A stretch of 64,000 nucleotides of DNA from Catonia carolina. Taxonomy: Eukaryota > Arthropoda > Insecta > Hemiptera > Achilidae. Made by a program: the position numbers and the translations under genes. The DNA is taken from NCBI GenBank assembly GCA_035578175.1, contig JAQMRL010000041.1, forward strand, positions 1,112,501 to 1,176,500, written 5' to 3'. Positions 46,460 to 56,389 of the stretch are shown here, in pieces; within the stretch, counting starts at the first letter, position 1, and each line of letters opens with the position of its first letter. The notes beneath the pieces are model-generated. The model was not told the DNA's origin and searched no databases. It saw nothing but the letters and a program-made list of their open reading frames with translations.

Positions 46460-47389
46460 CGGCAACATTTACGAAAGTTAAATAAGAAATTTGAAAACAC
46501 AGAAAGCGTACTAAATGCCTCGAAGTGTGGTCGTTCACGATCGATTTGCAATGACAATAACCTACAATAGATTGCTGAAGCGTTTGTATCAAGTCCTATG
46601 AAATCAACCTGTAAGGCATCTTCTCAACTAAGGTTTTCACGAACTAGCGTGCAAAGGATGATGAAGGAATTAAAATTGAAGCCATTTCGTGCATTTTACT
46701 CCAAGCGCTTCATCAGAACGATAGTGACAGACGGTTAGAATTCTGTGGGAAAGTCGCTATCCAAACAGAAACCGATCCAAACGTTTTGCGATCAATTTTA
46801 TGATCTGATGAGGCATGTTTCAAACTCAATGGATGTGTTAATCAGCATAACTGCTTGTACTGGTCAGATACAAATCCTTATATTGTAATTCAAAAATGTG
46901 CCTGGTGTTATGGTATGGGGAGGTATTTCGAATACTGCACTGATAGGTCCTTATTTTTTAAGGGAAATGTTAACTCGAAATTTACTCACAAATACGGCAG
47001 GAAGAAGTATTTCCGGAACGTGAAATTAATCCTGTTTACAATATTCAATCGCTCATCTGGCAACAAGGTCGCGCCCCAGCACATTTCGGTTCGTGAGTTT
47101 TTATTTAAATTCGAAAGTTTATGAATGGATTGTTCGTCGTGGTACAATCAAATGACCTGTGCGTTCGCCAGACTTAACGTCGTGTGATTTTTCTCTGTGA
47201 GACTTTGTAAAGGAACTAGTGTATTCTTCGAAACCACAAAACATGCACGAACTAAAATAATCAATTAAAATTGCATTTGACTGTGTAAATCACGATACAA
47301 TTTTACTGTTGAAAATTTGTGAATCAGTTTTAAGTCACTGTATAAAGTGTATAGAGAATCATGGTGGACATTTTGAACACCTGCTATAA
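46460..47389 (+). pseudogene. Tc1/mariner-superfamily transposase relic
   Basis: A DDE/D transposase readable in pieces over three frames: ESVLNASKCGRSRSICND (DNA-binding linker region), the first catalytic block SDEACFKLNGCVNQHNCLYW (46,804-46,866), 'VWWGGIS'-type remnants near 46,915, QQGRAPAHF (47,062-47,090) where the family has QDGAP, SPDLTSCDF (47,166-47,195), and the C-terminal signature NHGGHFEHLL then stop (47387-47389). The second catalytic aspartate is replaced by glycine, and there are several stops and frameshifts. Clearly dead, and more decayed than the mariner inserted 15 bp after its stop codon, consistent with the order of insertion. Confidence 0.78.
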
Positions 47390-47405
47390 CATTTTGAGGG
47401 TAATA

Positions 47406-48553
47406 CGAGGCGTATTTTTAAAGTAAGTACCGTTTGAAAATAAAAAAAAAATAAAAGGAAATTTGCAAAAACTAATTTTATTTTCGGAATCTACATACTT
47501 TTATCTATTTTTCTACATAGTTTCCAAGTTTTTGTAAACCCTTATCATATCGCACAACTTAATTTTGGAAACCTTCTTCATAAAAACTTGCCGCCTGCTG
47601 TGATAACCAAGAATTCACGGCCGTTTTCAAATCGTCGTCATCGTCATAACGGTTGCCACCCAAGTGATGTTTCAGATGACGAATTTCCCGACGTTTCGAG
47701 GTCTGTGATTTACAAAATTGTTAATGAAAAATTAAACTTTAAGAAACTGTGCTCGCGTTGGGTCCCTAAACTCCTGACGGAGGAGCACAAACACAAAAGA
47801 CTCGAGAGTTCCTTGAATTTTCTGACACGTTATGACGAAAATGGTGACGACATCCTGAGTCGGATCGTAACTGGAGACGAAACGTGGATTTCGCATTTCA
47901 CTCCTGAATCGAAACAACAAAGCATGGAATGGAGACACACGCACTCTCCCGTAAAGGTCAAAGCCTAACAGACTTTGTCACAGCGCAAGATCATGGCGTC
48001 CGTGTTTTGGGATAGGCATGGTGTTTTGCTGGTCGACTTTATGGAACGAGGAACGACAATAAATGCAGAAGCCTACTGCCAAATCCTGAGGAAGCTGCGC
48101 AGAGCAATTCAAAACAAGAGACGTGGCATGCTCACAAAAGGAATTTTGTTTCTGCACGATAATGCAAGCCCTCACACTGCTGCTCAGACCCGAGCTGCAT
48201 TGGACTCTTTTGGCTGGGAAGTTTTGGACCACCCACCCTACAACCCTGACCTTGCGCCGAGCAACTTTCATCTCTTTCGTCATCTGAAACATCACTTGGG
48301 CGGCAGCCGTTATGACGATGACGACGATTTGAAAACGGCCGTGAATTCTTGGTTATCACAGCAGGCGGCAAGTTTTTATGAAGAAGGTTTCCAAAATTTA
48401 GTTGTGCGATATGATAAGGGTTTACAAAAACTTGGAAACTATGTAGAAAAATAGATAAAAGTATGTAGATTCCGAAAATAAAATTAGTTTTTGCAAATTT
48501 CCTTTTATTTTTTTTTTATTTTCAAACGGTACTTACTTTAAAAATACGCCTCG
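47406..48553 (+). mobile_element. Mariner with 278-bp palindromic termini (nested)
   Basis: Bounded by TA (47404-47405, 48554-48555). The ends are CGAGGCGTATTTTTAAAG and its reverse complement. The left 278 bp (47406-47683) are the reverse complement of the right 278 bp (48276-48553) with no net indel and only a few mismatches. The right arm includes the last ~59 codons of the transposase plus the 3' UTR. The left arm is therefore an inverted copy of the 3' end and replaces the original 5' UTR and N-terminal coding region. At 1,148 bp it is slightly short for mariner. Confidence 0.92.
47678..48454 (+). pseudogene. Mariner transposase lacking N-terminus, D to N at triad
   Basis: The frame enters transposase homology right at the palindrome junction (SRSVIYKIVNEKLNFKKLCS), continues through KWVP-type RWVPKLLTEEHK and TGDETWISH (first Asp), meets an in-frame TAA at 47966-47968, then resumes in the same frame: KIMASVFWDRHGVLLVDF, HDNASPHTA (second Asp), HPPYNPDLAPSNFHLF, and ends LGNYVEK then stop (48452-48454). 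In mariner (D,D34D) the third catalytic Asp is the one in 'PSD(F/Y)HLF'. Here that position, 35 residues after the second Asp, is Asn. The N-terminal ~90-100 residues carrying the two helix-turn-helix motifs are absent. Three independent defects make it inactive, although the sequence is otherwise well preserved and young. Confidence 0.9.
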
Positions 48554-48666
48554 TATAATATGCGTAGTTCGTATAATAATTTTTTTTTGTCTATAGGTTC
48601 TCATTCCATTAACCTTTCTTCAAATTTCCGTAAATATTGGGGAATCATCACATATGGGCCACCCTG

Positions 48667-49088
48667 TAAATGCAGTTGTAAAGCCATATGTTATGAGGCA
48701 TATTATCGTAAGTTTGGTTTATGTTAGAATAAAATAAAAAATAAACAAAGGGATGAAATTTGTTAATTACCCTAAAAAACTACAGTTATTTATTATATAT
48801 TTTCAACTTAATCCTAAAGATTTATCAGTGTTATGCAAGCATCAGTATTCCACCTTCAAAGAATCCTACTAACAGCGTTTTAAACCATAAAGTATCGCTG
48901 TCTTATCGTTATCTTTAAACTAATGTAAAGTGAGCCACTTTACATTAGTAAAAATAAGGCATAGTGGGTATTTGACTTAAATTTTGATTTATTCTCAATA
49001 CTAGAATTATTGTAAAACGGGTAATCGAAATTGTTCCAGCATTAAAACTGTTTGCTTTGCATTGTATGATCTGACGTTGCCATACACA
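48667..49088. other. No gene; perfect 14-bp hairpin
   Basis: ACTAATGTAAAGTG (48919-48932) and CACTTTACATTAGT (48936-48949) are perfect complements around a 3-nt loop. No T-run or transcript context indicates a terminator. It may be a small transposon footprint. Confidence 0.6.
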
Positions 49089-50022
49089 TGAGGTGTGGCT
49101 ATTAAATAACGAGACTGACGTTGTAAAAATTTTTATTTTTATTTTATACATAATCACATATTATAACCTTCAATATACATTCCTCCTCTATCCCTACAAC
49201 GCTCCATGCGAATTTTCCATTGTTGGAAACAGTGCTGGAAGCCATCTTCCGTCAGCTCCTTCAGGATACGTGTCACTTTCTCTTTTACAGCTTCCACAGA
49301 CTTAAATCTTGTCCCTTTTAATGCAGATTTCACCTTAGGGAACAGTTACAAAATAATAACATGTGATGAAACGTGGTTTTTTACTTATGATTCGGAAACG
49401 AAGCGCCAATCCATGCGCTGGAAGAGCCGAACTTCACTGAGAGCCAAGAAAGCTTGAATAAGCAAGTCAAAATTTAAAACAATGATGATTGTTTTTTTTT
49501 TTGATATCCATGAGATTGTGTACTTTCACTGGGTTCCTGAAGGTCAAACAATTAATCAATATCACTACCTTGAGGTACTTTCTAAACTACGTCAAAGAGT
49601 AAGGAAAACGCCCCAAAATGTGGAAGGACAATTCATATGTTCTTCACCAAGACAATGCACCAGCTCATTCCGCGTTATCTGTCAAGAGGTTCCTAGCCAA
49701 GTACAGCATCTCAGTGTTAGAACATCCACCTTATTCACCAGATCTTGCACCATGCGACTTCTACCTGTTCCCTAAGGTGAAATCTGCATAAAAAGGAACA
49801 AGATTTGAGTCTGTGGAAGCTGTAAAAGAGAAAGCGGCACGTGTCCTAAAGGAGCTGACAAAAGATGACTTCCAGCACTGTTTCCAATAATGGAAAATGC
49901 GCATGAAGTGTTGTAGGGATAGAGAAGGAGCGTATACTGGAGGTGACAATAAGTGATTATGTATATAATAAAAATAATTTTTTTTTACAACGTCAGTCTC
50001 GTTATTTAATAGCCACACCTCG
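49089..50022 (+). mobile_element. Second mariner with ~257-bp palindromic termini
   Basis: The ends AGGTGTGGCTATTAAATAAC and the inverted CG-terminated right end (…CACACCTCG, then TA at 50023) mark the element. The left arm (49089-49345) is the reverse complement of the right arm (49765-50022) with one net indel. As in the element 0.5 kb upstream, the arm comprises the transposase 3' coding end and 3' UTR, and it replaces the 5' part of the gene. The TA at the left end is mutated (CATG). The family differs from the 47.4-kb copy. Confidence 0.88.
49346..49956 (+). pseudogene. Mariner transposase core, broken
   Basis: After the left arm the frame picks up at IITCDETWFFTYDSETKRQS (first Asp), has an in-frame stop after SLRAKKA (~49,456), continues as MMIVFFFDIHEIVYFHWVPE and KLRQRVRKTPQNVEG, then shifts frame near 49,630 into HQDNAPAHSALSVKRFL (second Asp) and HPPYSPDLAPCDFYLFPKVK (third Asp). 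The spacing of 34 residues between the second and third Asp fits mariner. Another stop occurs after KSA (49,788) and one at 49,888. The C-terminus ends at 49954-49956. All three catalytic Asp survive, but the N-terminus is missing and the frame is broken at least four times. Confidence 0.85.
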
Positions 50023-50312
50023 TACATAACAAAATCTCGTTTGACAGCATTAGTCCTTTATTTTGATTGCTCATTTACCCATTTAAGGGGCAATTTATTT
50101 AGTGTCATGTTTTACCGTAAAGTGTCTGTGGCTGTTATGTTGACCACACACAATAAAGCTCACTTTCATTTGCCTCCGGGAAGCAAATTTGAATCTTACG
50201 GCATAAAGAGGTGTACAATTACTTGCTTAGTTTAGTCAGTTTAGTAGTGCAGGGTTAGGTTATGAAAGAAACACAATCAAGAAATTTGGAGAAAATTGTG
50301 TGGCAAATATAT
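50023..50312. other. No gene seen
   Basis: A 64-codon frame from 50041 is unrecognised. Confidence 0.3.
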
Positions 50313-50443
50313 GTCACAACCACTGACATTGTTAAGCTTTTTTAACGTTTCGTGATGTATATAGGTATAGTGTATCAACGTTCCATGATTAAAAAATTCA
50401 ACTTGAATAGCAACATTAAAATTCAAAAATCAGTGGTTGTGAC
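50313..50443. mobile_element. 131-bp inverted-repeat element (MITE-like)
   Basis: GTCACAACCACTGA (50313-50326) and TCAGTGGTTGTGAC (50430-50443) are perfect 14-bp inverted termini around 103 bp. No target duplication is visible and there is no second copy in the window, so mobility is inferred from structure only. Confidence 0.5.
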
Positions 50444-51189
50444 TTCTTCCCGGGGAAGTTTGAACAAAATCATCGAAGCCGGAAATGGAAATCGAAGCGG
50501 TCGAAGAAAATGAGATTTATATGTTGTGCGTCGGAGTAAAGTACCCTTAATTTAAGAGCTACGTTGTTAATTACAGAACCATTTGTTTTTTTTTTTTTGC
50601 TTTAAAAGAAACAGTTTTTGAATTTTAATTCAATCGTTTCGGTGGGCTATTCTTCAGAACGAATAACGCATGCGCGCTTTATAACTTTACGCAACCTACA
50701 TACATATAGACGGAGATCCTTCCAAAAAACAATTTTGTTGCTTTAGGTTATGAATTTCAAAAACCAGTTTAAAATGCGTGTATTGAAAATGTTACAACTT
50801 TACAATACCCTGATGAACTGAATGGACAGAGGATTTTCTCATCGTTGTTTTATCACATTAATAGTCTTTTTGTCAGAGTGATTTATAGCTCTCCGCCAAC
50901 ATTTGTTTTCTTTATAGAATATTATAAAGTAGAGTAGAATACGGTAAACTTTTGAGGTGTTTTTATTTATCTAGAATAGTAATTAATTGTTATTTTATTT
51001 TCTTCATAGTTCTGTTATTTTTTTATTTTTCTACTAATTCTAAGGTAGGTTTTATTACAGTCCCGGCTGTAAAATCATCTGAGGATAAACGGGTAATTTA
51101 GTAGTAACTGGGATATGAAACCAGTGTGATTTGGACTGCAGTTTGTCAAAACAAGTTTTTTACTTAATGCGGTACTAACTAACAGTTGT
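50444..51189. other. No gene recognised
   Basis: Nothing coding. A T-rich run at 50587-50599. Confidence 0.35.
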
Positions 51190-51490
51190 CAGCAGATCTT
51201 CGTATACCAGAAGTTAAAGGACAATAGCTTGGTTTTGTAAGCAAGAGTTAACTTATTAGTCTATTTATTGATGATGGCCATATTTTATTTTTAGTTAAGT
51301 TCATTTAAGTTTAAAATCGTTCATAAAATTTATAGTCAATATAGTTCAAGTAGTATAATTGTAATTTACCAGTATTTATAATCGTAATAACTTATTAGTT
51401 TGTTAATAAATACTTGTTTTAAGTTCTAAAGAAAGTTTATTTCTTTATTAATAATCAAATACCGAAAGAACCTGGAGTAAACGTTAAAAT
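51190..51490 (+). repeat. Family L LTR-like fragment, plus orientation
   Basis: AT-rich block with GTTAATAAATACTTGTTTT, then AATACCGAAAGAACCTGGAG, matching the terminal part of L at 29,700-29,870 and 40,120-40,255. Confidence 0.5.
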
Positions 51491-52764
51491 ACTTTCTAAC
51501 TATATACAGTACCATTTATGCAAACTCGAAAATATTAAGAGGTAAATATTATTTATATTGAAGAATTTAGAGTTTTACTTTTGAAACGCATGTTCATGTT
51601 TCTGATATGAATTGAGAACACGCGGTTAAATTATTCCATTTGCTTGCTTTCAGTCCAAGTATTTGAAAATCGATCAGGGTTCTAAACAGAATGGATTGTC
51701 GCGCACTCTCGTGAGAAAGCTTTTAACTAAAACCAACGCACGTGGATATTCATTCTTAATCGTATTTTGTCGTCTCCTATGCTACGCAATATTATTTAAT
51801 TTTCAGTGATTTCGCTTCGTTGATTTTATTATTATAACCCTAGGAAACTCTATTTTAGACACTAAATAATAGCATTTGAACTTTCTCTCCCTTTTGATAG
51901 TAATTGTTTTGAAAAATATAGTTAAAGTTTTCTTCATTTAAATGTTATTTAGTTGGACCTAATAGTATTAATCAATTACCAAAATTTATTTGCTTTATTA
52001 GGCTTACTAAAAACATAAAATTTTCCCTAACACGCTTAAGACTTCTAAAATCTTAGAATTCTAAAATCTTTAGAGGGAAAACTAACAGAACATTATCTAC
52101 AGTAAGTAGTGTGTCAAAAAGCCGAATGTCATTAATCTGAACCAACAAAAATTGTCGTATGTACATAATATATACAGTTATTATATAAATTCGGTTATTT
52201 TTCAAGACATTCGGAACGAAAATGAGATAATCCTCTAAGATAATTCTGAAACCGCATAGAAGAGAGCATTGTTCTATAATAAAAAGTAAAGAAATTAGGT
52301 TGGAAGTTTCACTTGAAAAAAATAAATGGATGAGTAACATCAAGAAAAACTTAGAACTACGGAAACCAAATTTAGAAAAATATTGAGAGCGAATAAATTT
52401 AAATATTTGGCATAAGTAATTGTGCCAAATGGATTAGATCAGAAAGTATTCTTAAAAGCAAAGCAAAAAATTTTAAAACTTTTAAAAATGGATACTAAGA
52501 ATAAAATATCAGTTTCTCATCATGTTTTGGGTATTTAAAGTCATGGTGATTAAGACATTTTAACAACGGTTCTGAAACATAAATTGCACGTTTGCTGCTA
52601 AATATAATATTAGTTACTAAAAAATATGTAGAAGAGATAAATAAATATGAAAGGAAAATTTTGAGAAAAATATAAGGTCACAAAATGGTAAAAGGTAAAT
52701 GGTGATTGAGAAGCGAAATTAATTTTATAAGAATTTCAAAATGTCGGAGACAATTAAAAAAACT
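51491..52764. other. No gene recognised
   Basis: A 96-codon minus-strand frame (52053-52343) is hydrophobic and AT-driven. I do not recognise it. A direct repeat TCTAAAATCTT occurs at 52,044 and 52,060. Confidence 0.3.
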
Positions 52765-52985
52765 GGACTAAAACACTCACGCGACTTTTTCTTGCCAATG
52801 TAAATAATAAAACATATTACCTTTGTTAAATCATTAGTAAGCAATGTAAAATGAAAAACATACCTAATTTTAATCATGATTGAATGAGGCAAAATAAAAA
52901 TCAACCTCTGTTAGACTTAAAATTACGGGAAATCACTAATTGACGCTAAACAAAGCGTTATAGACAAAGTCAAAACATGAAAGAA
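52765..52985 (+). repeat. Family K repeat, 5' fragment
   Basis: ACTCACGCGACTTTTTCTTG through 'AATTACGGGAAATCACTAATT' to 'GACGCTAAACAAAGC'. Confidence 0.75.
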
Positions 52986-53017
52986 TGTTGGCTCGAAAAT
53001 AAAAGAAGAAACCATCA

Positions 53018-53671
53018 AAAGTGCTTCGAGGATTATTGACGTATATATCCTCTAAAAAATCTTTCCCACAGGTCGTTTTATAGATGTATCCGCTAATGGT
53101 TTTGAACAACTGTAGTCGTATAGCGAGTATACCCGAACATTTACAAATTAAATCAATACAAATTTTGACTAAAGTTTGTTTTAGTCATCAAAATAACTAA
53201 ACATTACAGGAAATTTTCGCCTGTGAAAACTAGGTTGACTCTGTACGCCAGTGTTTCTGGCTGCCACGTGATCAGTGTTCACATCAGTAGTGCTTCCTCT
53301 ATTTCTGTTCACAGTTAATGTATGTTACGTAAGTCCAATTATTTAATCATAATATTTCTCTTAAAACTGTATTGTAAATTTGTTTTCTTCTTTTGTTCTG
53401 TAATTCAATGTACCAATAACATTTTAAAGTCAATTCCATTTACGGATATATCCACTTACGTCATGTCCCACTGGACTAACGACGGATACATCGGCATCCA
53501 TTGTTATTGAGTACTAAACGAAGAGAGAAATATTCGATGAAATTTGCGTGGGTTTTGAGTCTTTACAAAATAGTTTTCTATCCAGAAAAACACACTTTTC
53601 TGAAAAGAAAACTTTCTTACCTTAATTCATAGTTAATGCGTCTGACATAAAAATAATTCCGCCCACGAAGG
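53018..53671. mobile_element. piggyBac-like non-autonomous element, copy 2
   Basis: Aligns from 'CGAGGATTATTGACG' to 'CCCACGAAG' with the element at 23411-24041. Shared blocks include 'ATAACTAAA(C/T)ATT(A/C)CAG', GCCAGTGTTTCTGGCTGC and AAATTTGCGTGGGTT. TTAA remains on the right (53672-53675). The left TTAA has mutated. Confidence 0.65.
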
Positions 53672-53904
53672 TTAAATTATTTTCTTGGTTTTAAGTAGGC
53701 CGGAATGAAAAAAAACAGATTAAGCTCCTTAAACATTTGAATGCAAAGTTCTGTAGTACCAGTTAGTGAAATGTTTATGAACGTGAAGCGAAATGTGCAT
53801 TTACTTACACATTTACAACACATTCGCTAATTTTCTGACTTCCCCATCGGCTAGAGAGATGAAATTAAGCACATTTTTTTTCTTACGGAGTTGAAAAATT
53901 GAAT
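53672..53904. other. No gene seen
   Basis: Nothing recognised. Confidence 0.3.
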
Positions 53905-53916
53905 CATGGGGAATAT

Positions 53917-54066
53917 TTTTTTTTTTAATTTGTTTAACGGTCCCGACTGTTCTGCAATTACTGCTAATGCAGACGGTGAATGATGAAATTATTTTTTTGT
54001 AACGTATGAAAAAATGCCGTGCCTGAATGGGATTCGAACCCAAGACCGCATGATGAGAGGCGAGCA
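53917..54066 (-). mobile_element. tRNA-derived SINE, 5'-truncated, 12-bp TSD
   Basis: Minus-strand copy: T-run (tail) then TTTAACGGTCCCGACTGTTC, ending in the B-box complement GGGATTCGAACCC and CATGATGAGAGGCGAG. It is flanked by catggggaatat on both sides (53905-53916 and 54067-54078). The A-box half of the head is missing, so it was truncated at insertion and cannot be transcribed as a SINE. Confidence 0.88.
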
Positions 54067-54078
54067 CATGGGGAATAT

Positions 54079-54614
54079 CGATCAGTTTTGTTTAAGGAGT
54101 ATAAAGCGGGTGAAATGAAATAAAAATAAAATATATTTTGGGTTCTTTAAGGATAACATGTTAGATAACAAACATGTGTTTACAACCTAATTCTTACAGT
54201 TATAAAAACTAGAAAATATACTAAACTACTTTTAATAAATAACAATAAATTTTGTACAAACTGTTCTAAAAATTTACCAAGACGTAAACAAAATTTTACT
54301 AAAAAACAATGGTCGTATACATTCAAATATATAATCGATTCATACTGACAACCCGTTGACAATATTGTACGCTATTTGCACGTCACGAAGAAACTAGTTT
54401 GATGCGTGACGTGTTAGTTACAAACCGCTTTTAACAAACTGATTGCAGGAACTAAGAAAACTATCTTATAACTTTCATTTGTAACCGAAAATAAAATTAT
54501 TGTACGTAAGTTATAACACAATACAATTATTTATCTAAGAAGAAACACTGTCAAATGAAACATGCACGTTAACAACCATAATAATCATAATTATTATTAC
54601 TATTATTAAAATAA
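54079..54614. other. No gene seen
   Basis: AT-rich, nothing recognised. Confidence 0.35.
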
Positions 54615-54700
54615 ACTGAAACGTGTTTTTTCAGTGACAACTCGATTTTAAAAAAATGACATGAAAACAATGCTTTCCTTCCCTAATTCATAAAAGGCAA
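54615..54700 (+). repeat. Family K repeat, 3' scrap
   Basis: 'AACTCGATTTTAAAAAAATGACATGAAAAC' then 'AATGCTTTCCTTCC' matches the last ~90 bp of K. Confidence 0.6.
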
Positions 54701-55477
54701 AAGGAGGTACAAAGCAAGAGGAAGACACTTCATATTCTGATAGTACACAGTGAGGGTCATTGTATCTACAGCAAAATGTCTCTAAAGAAATGCCTCTTAC
54801 TATATGTCATTAAGGTTAGCTTCAATTTTTTAGGATTTCGGTTTAAAAATGTTCAAACATATGATTATAATTTGACACGCATTGTAAATACACATTACAT
54901 ACCATGTCAATACCTTCCTAAAATGCTACTTTTCTAACAAAAGTGGCAAGCGTATTCATTAAGTGATACAAGAAAACATAAAATGTGTGGGGGAAAATCA
55001 ATAAAAGAGTTTGTTTAATGTAACCTTAAAAGGTTAACAATTGTGACCGCGCGTAAAGCGGGTAGTCTCTTACACACGTGTAGTTGATTAAGAATTTTAA
55101 TTCCTCACCAATTTATATTTTTACTACATTTTTATGAGTTTATTTCTCTTCGTGTTATTAATGCATGCAATATAATTTGTAGCCAGGTATTAAAAATCTA
55201 CGATTCTTGTTTCTATGATTCACGGAAAAGAAAAGAAATAAAATTTTCGCGTGTTAAGGTAAAACTATGTGTGATATGCTGTAATGTAACCTGACATGAA
55301 ATTTGTTGTAAAATATTATACTTATAATATATTCCATTATTTCATTGTAGTATGTTACATTAATTATAGTAAAAATTATCCTTAAATAATTTTATTCCGT
55401 AATATTTTTACTATATCTGCATACATAAATTCAAAAGTATTCATTAATTTACTCACTCATTAACTCATCGCTAATTG
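54701..55477. other. No gene seen
   Basis: AT-rich, nothing recognised. Confidence 0.35.
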
Positions 55478-55636
55478 TCTTCTTCTTTTTCTCCTTCTCC
55501 TCCACCCCTCCCCCTCCCCCTCCCCACCTCCTCCCCCACCCCTCCTCCTTCCCCTCCTCCTCCTCCTCCTAACTCCGCCATGATTCTCTTCTTCTTCCTC
55601 CTTCTCTTCTTCTTCATCCCCTTCTTCTTTTTCCAC
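55478..55636 (+). repeat. ~159-nt polypyrimidine tract
   Basis: Nearly pure C/T (TCC, CCT and CTT units) with only scattered purines, directly abutting a K fragment. Such tracts can adopt triplex structures. It is also a likely replication-slippage site. Confidence 0.9.
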
Positions 55637-55765
55637 TCATGATTAAAATTAGATTATGTTCTTACTATGTTTACTTATAATTGAACGTAGGTCATGTTGT
55701 TCGTAATCTACATTGGCAAGAGAAAGTCGTGTTGTTTTACACAGGGGTTTTTGGTTGTTTTGACA
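55637..55765 (-). repeat. Family K repeat, minus-orientation fragment
   Basis: Reverse-oriented head of K: 'ATGATTAAAATTAGATTATG' to ATTGGCAAGAGAAAGTCGTG. Confidence 0.7.
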
Positions 55766-56124
55766 AAGTGTAGAAGTTAGGTTTAATTAAAAATAAATAA
55801 CTATTAATTTACTTTGTTATTGTAAAACTTATTATTAAAATCATTATTAATTATAATCTCAGTCATTCTGGAAATTAGTGTGACTCATTATTGTAACAAA
55901 ATCCAATAGGTAAGGGTTCGATCATAATTAGTTTGTGTGTAAATTACCATCCTTTTTTATACGAGTATAACTTAACTAAAATTAAAATTTAAGCTTTCAG
56001 TTTGCAATACCATTTTTAATTAATCTGGTCTAACTACTTAATCATTTCATTTTATAGCCGTATTAGCGTAATATTTTTTTGCAATTTATTAATTTGTTAT
56101 AAGTTTTAAAGGAAAATTATCTAT
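55766..56124. other. Probable L-derived AT-rich DNA
   Basis: No gene. The segments either side of the MITE at 56125-56389 read like family L (after it, 'CCAGATCTGGAAAGAAC'), so this may be an eroded L copy. The match is weak. Confidence 0.3.
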
Positions 56125-56389
56125 AATTGAAGGGGTCGGCGGAAGAAAGTGGTAACCCACAAAATTTCCAGCATGATTTTTCTTAAAAATTCTGTAAAAA
56201 TAAAATGTACGGCACGTGTTAAACAGAATTCTGTATTTACGATCTTAAAAACCTAGATTAACAGAAAATAACAAATGTTTAACAAAAATTCAAAAACTTG
56301 ATTTGTAGATTTCAGTAAACTGTTAAAATGACTTTCCGTAAATCTATGTGAATGTGGGTTAGCACTGTCTTCTCCCGACCCCTTCAATT
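56125..56389. mobile_element. 265-bp MITE with 37-bp TIRs
   Basis: The left 37 bp (56125-56161, starting AATTGAAGGGGTCGG) and right 37 bp (56353-56389) are inverted copies with 33 of 37 matches. TAT flanks both sides (56122-56124 and 56390-56392), compatible with a 3-bp target duplication. No ORF. It appears inserted in an L-like repeat. Superfamily uncertain; a 3-bp target would suit PIF/Harbinger, but the TIR motif does not prove it. Confidence 0.75.

Larger units (their letters stand above)
46177..48666 (+). mobile_element. IS630/Tc1/mariner-type element (outer)
   Basis: Inverted termini GGGTGGCCCATATGT (left, 46178) and ACATATGGGCCACCC (right, 48650-48664), bounded by TA on both sides (46175-46176 and 48667-48668). 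It contains one transposase pseudogene and is split by a 1,148-bp mariner. Its length without the insertion would be about 1.34 kb, normal for the superfamily. Confidence 0.85.

Noticed and set aside
46255..46557. Minus-strand 100-codon frame
   Set aside because: Antisense to the outer Tc1/mariner-type transposase relic.
47588..47677. Start of a 126-codon frame (MPPAVITKNSRPFSNRRHRH) as the mariner transposase N-terminus
   Set aside because: This stretch is the reverse complement of the transposase 3' coding end (left palindrome arm). It does not encode the helix-turn-helix N-terminus.
47978..48371. Minus-strand frames of 105 and 79 codons over the mariner
   Set aside because: Antisense shadows of the transposase; one is open only because of the palindromic arms.
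49761..50027. Minus-strand 88-codon frame at the right end of the second mariner
   Set aside because: Mirror image of the left arm frame, produced by the inverted repeat.
52053..52343. 96-codon minus-strand hydrophobic frame as a membrane protein gene
   Set aside because: Composition is that of AT-rich noise; no start context, splice sites or homology visible.
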